Positions 58,461 through 64,000 of a stretch of 64,000 bases of DNA are shown piece by piece. How positions within the stretch are numbered: position 1 is the first letter of the stretch; every line of letters starts with the position of its first letter. Where the stretch lies: contig CAITZM010000115.1 of NCBI GenBank assembly GCA_903896925.1, positions 62,001-126,000 of the forward strand, read 5' to 3'. The position numbers and the translations under genes are program-made. The stretch comes from an uncultured Lentisphaerota bacterium (GTDB lineage Bacteria; Verrucomicrobiota; Kiritimatiellia; CAIQIC01). A model generated the notes under the pieces. That model searched no databases. It was given only the letters and a program-made list of their open reading frames with translations, and was not told where the DNA came from.

Positions 58461-58779
58461 AGCCAGCCAAACTAACGACCCGACTGCGGTTTTCAAGGAG
58501 CGTGGAAATCGTCCACCTTTTGTCCTCGGCCTTGCCAGGCCTTGAAAAACGCCTCGAATGGGTTGCGTGCGAACGGCAAGAGAGTCGCAGGAGAACAGCC
58601 GGAAGGTTCCGAGCTTGAACAAGGAGAAAGCGGTTGGGTTGTGCTGCTGACGGTCGGCGTGACGCGGATTTGCTGCGGCAAAGGTTGGCCGGGTTCTGAC
58701 GAACGCGGCTACGGGGAAACGCGAGGATGTAGCCGCACTCGTGAGAGCGGCCCGCCAGACCACAACACGGCGAACTGAG

Positions 58780-59712
58780 TCACTTGCCCTCGGCGGTCAG
58801 GCGCAGGAAGAGCTGGATGGCCTGCTCGTGGATGGACGCGGTCTTGCGGTAACCCATGTGAACCCCGCGCGGATCGCGGACCCATGCGGCCACCTTGGCG
58901 CCGGCAAGCGGGAGCACTTTCTGCGCATTGGCCATCTGCTCGCTCATCTGCGTCCCCCATTGCTCATCGCGGTCGCCGCTGTAGAGGAAGAAGTTGAGCC
59001 CGTGATAGCTCTCCGCGCCGAGCGTGCCCGCGTTGAGGCGCGAGAAGAAAGTGTTCGGCCGCCAGCCTTCGCCCGGCGCGGTGACCGCGTTAGGCGGCAC
59101 ACCCCCCGAGTGGCAGATGACGAGCTTGAAGTGCCGGTGCTCCTGCGCATCGCGCCAGGCGGTCTCATAACTGACGGCCCCGCCGCGGCTGAAGCCGCAC
59201 AGCGCGGCCTTTGCAGGATCAGCATGGTGTTGTGTCCCGGCAAAATGCAGCGCGCGGTCGGCGAGGCGCCACACCACGGGCGCATCCATGTAGCGTTGCG
59301 TCTCCTTGTTCAGCCACTGCAGCGCGATGAGCATATAGCCGTGTTTCCTGGCGGATTCGAGTTCGTCCTTGATCTCGTCATAGGCCGTGCCACCGGTGCC
59401 GTGCAAGAGCACCATCACGCGGCCGGACGCATACTTCGGTGGCACCCAGAGGGCGGCAAAGCTGTGCTCCTCCGGAAAATCAATCACACGCACGCCGGCC
59501 TGCCGGCACACGGCAAAGCTGCGCGCCTGGGCGGAGTAGCCGAGCGCATCGGTGGCTGCTTCGGCGAAGGGCGCGGCAGGCGCCGCCAGTGCCGGAGAGC
59601 TGGGCGGCGGAGAACTTAGCTGGGCGATGACCGGCAAGGCGACGAGGAACGGAAAACACCAACAAGCCTGGCGGAGCAGCCTGCCCTGGCGGGCGGAAAG
59701 AGCGGTATGCAT
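58780..59712 (-). CDS. Secreted alpha/beta hydrolase (dienelactone hydrolase-like)
   Basis: VMVLLHGTGGTAYDEIKDELES; AALCGFSRGGAVSYETAWRDA nucleophile elbow variant. Confidence 0.75.
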   Translation of the reverse strand: MHTALSARQGRLLRQACWCFPFLVALPVIAQLSSPPPSSPALAAPAAPFAEAATDALGYSAQARSFAVCRQAGVRVIDFPEEHSFAALWVPPKYASGRVMVLLHGTGGTAYDEIKDELESARKHGYMLIALQWLNKETQRYMDAPVVWRLADRALHFAGTQHHADPAKAALCGFSRGGAVSYETAWRDAQEHRHFKLVICHSGGVPPNAVTAPGEGWRPNTFFSRLNAGTLGAESYHGLNFFLYSGDRDEQWGTQMSEQMANAQKVLPLAGAKVAAWVRDPRGVHMGYRKTASIHEQAIQLFLRLTAEGK

Positions 59713-59891
59713 GGGCCGAAATTAGCACGGCACAGGGGTGTCCGCCAGAAATTGGCCGGCCCAGCCGCGCCAGGGGCACCCCTACAATCACGTTTTCGGT
59801 CGCTTCCCGCCTTGCCTTTTCCCTCAACCTTGGAAACAATACGCCCCGCGTTTCCCCAACCTTGGAAAACGCTGAAAGTGGAGAAGCAGAT

Positions 59892-60758
59892 ATGTGGCAA
59901 GGCGCTTATACAGCATTGGTGACGCCGTTCAACCGGGACGGCGCGGTGGACTATGGCAAGCTCCGCGCACTGGTCGAGGAGCAGATCGCCGCGGGCATCA
60001 CCGGCGTGGTGCCGGTGGGCACGACGGGCGAGTCGCCGACCGTGGACTATGACGAGCACCACCAGATCATCGAGGTCTGCATCGCGACCGCGCGCCAGCG
60101 TTGCAAGGTCATCGCCGGTACCGGCGCCAACTCCACGCGCGAGGCGCTGGAGCTGACGCGCCACGCCAAGGACGCCGGCGCCGACGCCACCCTCCAGGTG
60201 ACGCCCTACTACAACCGCCCGAGCCAGACCGGGTTGATCCGGCATTTTTCCGCCGTCGCGGACCTCGGCCTGCCGGTGATCCTCTACAACGTGCCCGGCC
60301 GTTCCGGTCGCGAGATCGAGGTCGGCACCGTCGTCGAACTGGCCAAGCACCCGCACATCGTCGCGCTCAAGGAAGCCGGTGGCAGCGTCGACCGCGTCAG
60401 CCAGGTCGCGCAGCGCTGCACGATCGAGATCCTGTCGGGCGACGACGCGTTGACGCTGCCGATGATGGTGGTCGGCGCGCTGGGCGTCATCAGCGTCGCC
60501 TCGAACGTCGCGCCCAAGCCCGTCGCCGACCTGGTCCGCGCCGCGCTCCAAGGCGGCTGGCCCACCGCGCAGGCGCTGCACCGACAATATTACCGGCTGT
60601 TCACCGATCTGTTCCTCGACACAAACCCCGTGCCGGTCAAGGCCGCCATGGCCATGCAGGGCAAGATCGAAGAGATCTACCGCTTGCCGCTCTGCGAGAT
60701 GGCCGCCGCCCCGCGCGCGAAACTCGCCGAGACGCTCAAGGCGCTGGGTTTGATCTAA
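59892..60758 (+). CDS. dapA: 4-hydroxy-tetrahydrodipicolinate synthase
   Basis: WQGAYTALVTPFNRDGAVDYGKLRALVEEQIAAGITGVVPVGTTGESPTVDYDEHHQIIE; YYNRPSQTGLIRHF; LYNVPGRSG. Confidence 0.95.
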   Translation: MWQGAYTALVTPFNRDGAVDYGKLRALVEEQIAAGITGVVPVGTTGESPTVDYDEHHQIIEVCIATARQRCKVIAGTGANSTREALELTRHAKDAGADATLQVTPYYNRPSQTGLIRHFSAVADLGLPVILYNVPGRSGREIEVGTVVELAKHPHIVALKEAGGSVDRVSQVAQRCTIEILSGDDALTLPMMVVGALGVISVASNVAPKPVADLVRAALQGGWPTAQALHRQYYRLFTDLFLDTNPVPVKAAMAMQGKIEEIYRLPLCEMAAAPRAKLAETLKALGLI

Positions 60759-60816
60759 ACTGCTCATCCGGTCGCCGCGTGCGACCGGCCAAGCTCGAGG
60801 TCTGCACGGCGTTTTG

Positions 60817-61545
60817 TCAGGCCAAGACCAGCCGGAATAATGTTACCGCCAGCTTGATGACGCCCCTGCTCCCATTGAACATATCGGCGATTTGGTAGGT
60901 GAACAGGAACAGCAGGGGATAAAAAAGGTGGGGTTTGGCTTGCGCCCAGCTTTCAATCGCCTGAAGATATTTCCCATGCGCAAGGAGCTTGTTGCCTGCC
61001 AAGGCCACGATAATCCCGATGAGGGCCCCGGCGATTATGTCGGTCGGATAATGCAAACCCAGGTAGACGCGTGGCAGGGCAATGAAAACGGCCGTGTAAA
61101 GCAGGGCGAGTATACCCACCTTTCTGTTCACCAAACAAAGCCCGGCAGCCAAGGCGAAGAACAAGGTAGCGTGATCGCTTGGGAATGAACTCCACCCATC
61201 CAAGGTGGCCGGTTCCATTCCATACGGGAGCAGCAAGTGCAGGCTTTCCTGGTGCAAGGGTCTGAGCCGAAAGGGCAGTGTCAGGGCCAACACTCTGGCC
61301 ACGGCCATAGCGACCACGCAGCTACATAAAGTCGCGAGGATGTGTTGGCGATGCGCGGGTTTTTGTTCATCCGTTTTAAACCAGGCCCACCAGATGATGA
61401 CGGCCAAAACACCACCTTTGAACAAATGATTGGCCGCCAGGAAACTGACCGCCGTATCCAACAACCTCGAGTGCTGAGAAAATTGATTAAGAAAGGTTGT
61501 TATCCCCACATCGAACAAATTCATATCGATCCTTTTAGACGCCAA
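60817..61545 (-). CDS. PAP2 superfamily phosphatase
   Basis: GWSSFPSDHATLFFALAAGLC and RVYLGLHYPTDIIAGALIG motifs. Confidence 0.88.
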   Translation of the reverse strand: MASKRIDMNLFDVGITTFLNQFSQHSRLLDTAVSFLAANHLFKGGVLAVIIWWAWFKTDEQKPAHRQHILATLCSCVVAMAVARVLALTLPFRLRPLHQESLHLLLPYGMEPATLDGWSSFPSDHATLFFALAAGLCLVNRKVGILALLYTAVFIALPRVYLGLHYPTDIIAGALIGIIVALAGNKLLAHGKYLQAIESWAQAKPHLFYPLLFLFTYQIADMFNGSRGVIKLAVTLFRLVLA

Positions 61546-61670
61546 TACGCCGGGGCGTATTCCTTATCCGTCGAGACCACTTGAACCATCGGCATACAAC
61601 CCGCACAAGATCAGGAAACCGAGCAATCATAGGCAAGAGAAAACTCCCTGCCTTCAGGGTCCGGACCACG

Positions 61671-61812
61671 GTCGGCGGCGACCGACCAACGGCACGGGCG
61701 CTGCACCGGAAAAGGTCCCCGTTGTTCGCCGATCTGCCCCCCGTCATCATCCCCGGCCCGGTCATGGCCACCGTGACGGTGCAGGGCCAGATCGGAGAAA
61801 TTATTTATCGCC
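61671..61812 (+). pseudogene. dapA 3'-region remnant 1
   Basis: GGDRPTARALHRKRSPLFADLPPVIIPGPVMATVTVQGQIGEIIYR aligns with dapA GGWPTAQALHRQYYRLFTDLFLDTNPVPVKAAMAMQGKIEEIYR. Confidence 0.75.
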
Positions 61813-62211
61813 GGGCATGGCCCGAACGATGAACACCATGACCACACACGCCGCCAAAAACGAAAAGCCCCCGAGCATCGCGATGCCTTCCGCATATTTA
61901 GCGCCCTCCGTGAGGCCCCGTAAGGCCACTCCGAGGGGCAGGCACAACGTCAAGGCGGTTAAAATCGCGCCAGCACGCTTGAGCGTGGCAGAACCTTCGG
62001 CGCGGCCGATCAGCAGGCCAAACACGATGTTGATCAGGCCAAAGGGCATGCCATGCGTATGCGCCACCTTGATGAGATAGCGCCATAAAGTTATCTGGCC
62101 GTAGCCGTTCTTGTAGTAGGGCTCAAGCGACTGTCCCAGGGCAAATCCGACTATGGCGGCCACCACCAGCACGGCCAACCCCAGATACATATTGAATCGG
62201 CCCTTGATCAC
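61801..62211 (-). CDS. Small hypothetical membrane protein (~4 TM)
   Basis: MIKGRFNMYLGLAVLVVAAIVGFALGQSLEPYYKNGYGQITLWRYLIKVAHTHGMPFGLINIVFGLLIG. Confidence 0.6.
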   Translation of the reverse strand: MIKGRFNMYLGLAVLVVAAIVGFALGQSLEPYYKNGYGQITLWRYLIKVAHTHGMPFGLINIVFGLLIGRAEGSATLKRAGAILTALTLCLPLGVALRGLTEGAKYAEGIAMLGGFSFLAACVVMVFIVRAMPGDK

Positions 62212-62346
62212 AGGTTCCTCCTTGTCCGGTATGTTCGGCTTAAACAGTATGGAATAACTTGTGGTTGTGGTTTACGTCATCGGTCTTCTTCATGCGGGCA
62301 TCCTAGGCGAACAGTGAGACATGGCAAGCGAAAACTCCTTGCCGCA

Positions 62347-62427
62347 GTGGCTCGCCCCAGTCCGTCGCCGACATGGTCCGCGCTGCGCGGCGAATGGCTT
62401 GCGGCGCAGGCGCTGGGATTGATCTGA
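62347..62427 (+). pseudogene. dapA 3'-region remnant 2
   Basis: GTGGCTCGCCCCAGTCCGTCGCCGACATGGTCCGCGCTGCGCGGCGAATGGCTTGCGGCGCAGGCGCTGGGATTGATCTGA matches dapA GTCGCGCCCAAGCCCGTCGCCGACCTGGTCCGCGCCGCGCTC... and its end GCGCTGGGTTTGATCTAA. Confidence 0.65.
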
Positions 62428-62436
62428 TCCTCATGC

Positions 62437-62460
62437 ATAGGCGCAGTCTTGCTGCGCCCG
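62437..62460. repeat. Solitary arm of the TGTAGGGGCGCAG element
   Basis: ataGGCGCAGTCTTGCTGCGCCCg. Confidence 0.6.
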
Positions 62461-62751
62461 ATTTTCCTTCAGCAGCAACCACAAACATAGAGGAAGGCGT
62501 CCCGCCTGCCGGTGAGGCGGGCGTCCCCGTCCCACAGCTTGGCTTCACCCTTCAGCCATGGGATAAAAGTCTCAACAAGGCGGCGAGGACGCCGCCTGCA
62601 CTGGCACACGCGACGCATGCCACCATGGAAGAGCACGGGGAAAATTCGCCCTAAATATCGCAAGCCTTGCGCCGCACTCAAACCGTTTCCGAAGAACCTG
62701 CCTGGCCGTTGACCAGTCGGCCATCGGCTCAGCTAACGTACAGTTGCTTGG

Positions 62752-62955
62752 TTATTCGCTGTCACCCTCAATTCGCCCTACGCCGCGATTACCGTCTTGC
62801 ATGGCGTTTTCGATGGCCTGATCGCGAAGACGAGGGTCATTGAGAACGATAGTGATGGCAGCACGAACAAAAGCTTCTTGTCCAACATTTCGTTCAGCTT
62901 TGAGCCGTTTGATCCGTTCATGCAGGTCGCCTGTGAAATGCACTGTCATTGACAT
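62752..62955 (-). CDS. Small ribbon-helix-helix-like protein
   Basis: MSMTVHFTGDLHERIKRLKAERNVGQEAFVRAAITIVLNDPRLRDQAIENAMQDG. Confidence 0.6.
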   Translation of the reverse strand: MSMTVHFTGDLHERIKRLKAERNVGQEAFVRAAITIVLNDPRLRDQAIENAMQDGNRGVGRIEGDSE

Positions 62956-62967
62956 GGTTGACTCCTT

Positions 62968-63738
62968 CTACGTCTTTCCTGCTTTTTCTTCAGCCGGGTC
63001 TTGACCAGCATCTCGCAAGGCCACGAGCCGTCGCAGCATTGCAATATGAATAACGCAAGGGATGGTTACTCGGTACGCCGGACCACCTAGATCAAAGAGT
63101 GTCCAGATTGCGGTGATGGCCCAGCCAACAGGACCAGTCAGAACCGCAGCCCACCTTGCAAGAGTTGTGTTGACAATAAAAGGAATGCTTTTCCCGAAAA
63201 TAAACTTCCAAACGGCAGCGGCCACAGAAAGCATGATCTGATACGACTTGAAGCCTCCCGCTTTGAATATGGCTTGCAGCGCGATAACGGGAAATTCTTT
63301 GCCAACCTTAAAGCTTTTGGCACCTGAAGCCTTGAGTAGCTCGGCTTTCTCCTCATCCGTCATTTTCTCCCAAGCCTTCTCGAGTATTTTCAGGAGTATC
63401 TGTTCCTCGATAACCTCCACCTCGCGGTTCTCGTTGAAGTTAACTTTGAACCGCTTGGCAACAGCGCAGACAATGCTCTTATATGATGCACCTTCACCAC
63501 CGCGAAACCAATTAGCAAACGTATGACCTCCGAAGCGCTGAATCTCCGATGAGATCTCATCTGCGTAAGCCGCATGATTGGGCTGATTTTTCTTGTAAAG
63601 TTCCGTCAACTCAAGTTCTGACGAGAGCCAACCCTTCTGAAGGATGTATTGAACGAGGGGATCGAGATCCTCGCTCTTGCACTTTCTCAACAGGGGCACC
63701 AAGTCGGCGTCCGATTCACGTAGTGGTAGTTCGTTCAT
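62968..63738 (-). CDS. YaaW / UPF0174 (DUF3944) family protein
   Basis: MNELPLRESDADLVPLLRKCKSEDLDPLVQYIL...EISSEIQRFGGHTFANWFRGGEGASYKSIVCAVAKRFKVNF...EEQILLKILEKAWEKMTDEEKAELL. Frame stays open upstream to 63978 and possibly beyond the window. Confidence 0.78.
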   Translation of the reverse strand: MNELPLRESDADLVPLLRKCKSEDLDPLVQYILQKGWLSSELELTELYKKNQPNHAAYADEISSEIQRFGGHTFANWFRGGEGASYKSIVCAVAKRFKVNFNENREVEVIEEQILLKILEKAWEKMTDEEKAELLKASGAKSFKVGKEFPVIALQAIFKAGGFKSYQIMLSVAAAVWKFIFGKSIPFIVNTTLARWAAVLTGPVGWAITAIWTLFDLGGPAYRVTIPCVIHIAMLRRLVALRDAGQDPAEEKAGKT

Positions 63739-64000
63739 TCTTTTCCTTTCCTTCTGGGCGTTCACAATCTTGTTTAGTACACGAAGAACCGTAAGCGCGG
63801 ATGCTGAAGCTGCAACGCCTGTAGGCGCAAAAAGCGAGGGGATGCCCATTGATTCCGCCGCTTTACCAAATGAACTACCTAGCGTCAAAAGTGCCGCAAG
63901 CGTAGTAGGGCCTCCAGGTTCGGCCAAAATATCCATGATCATCTGCCGGTCGACAGGGCTGGCGAGGGTCACGGACAATTGCCGAATCCTGAAAATGGCG

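Noticed and set aside
1-64000. CRISPR array, rRNA or tRNA genes
   Set aside because: No regularly spaced direct repeats and no recognisable rRNA or tRNA sequence seen; absence is by eye only and needs tRNAscan-SE/Infernal/CRISPRCasFinder.

Overview
High-GC bacterial chromosome segment with no rRNA, tRNA or CRISPR array that I could see. The family mix hints at a Verrucomicrobiota/Kiritimatiellota-like (PVC) genome; that is inference only. Left to right: (1) 0-20 kb: surface-glycan region with polytopic membrane glycosyltransferase-like proteins (DUF2079, GT39/PMT-like, PA14-tailed), SGNH hydrolases, a DUF5989 microprotein missing from the ORF track, an NAD-dependent epimerase, and two near-identical 161-aa ribbon-helix-helix-like regulators, each directly upstream of a polytopic membrane protein; (2) 19-35 kb: sulfate assimilation locus (ThiF/MoeB-like, cysK, cysA-W-T, sulfate-binding protein, cysN-D-H, divergent sulfite reductase, a TPR/GltD-like/ferredoxin fusion, TauE/SafE exporter) with decayed metY and zeta-toxin-like remnants; (3) 35-43 kb: flavin reductase, YkgJ-like protein, RND efflux operon, GT4; (4) 43.7-53.4 kb: phoH-ybeY, then an exopolysaccharide export/polymerisation operon (Wza-like, Wzc-like, outer-membrane barrel, O-antigen ligase) and murJ; (5) 53.4-64 kb: sialidase, glycoside hydrolase, sugar isomerase, alpha/beta hydrolase, dapA plus two dapA-like 3' remnants, PAP2, and a YaaW/RHH pair. 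Strongest hunt signals: the duplicated RHH-regulator + membrane-protein module with a conserved upstream GTTATAAC palindrome exactly 42 nt before both start codons; a second bipartite motif (GTCACRCGCTTAATAA-N14-CCTTMTTACGG); several families of intergenic palindromic repeats, one with an apparently inverted spacer; and a short palindrome (TTCCAAGSMTTGGAA) present twice in frame inside the sulfite reductase gene. All alignments were made by eye.
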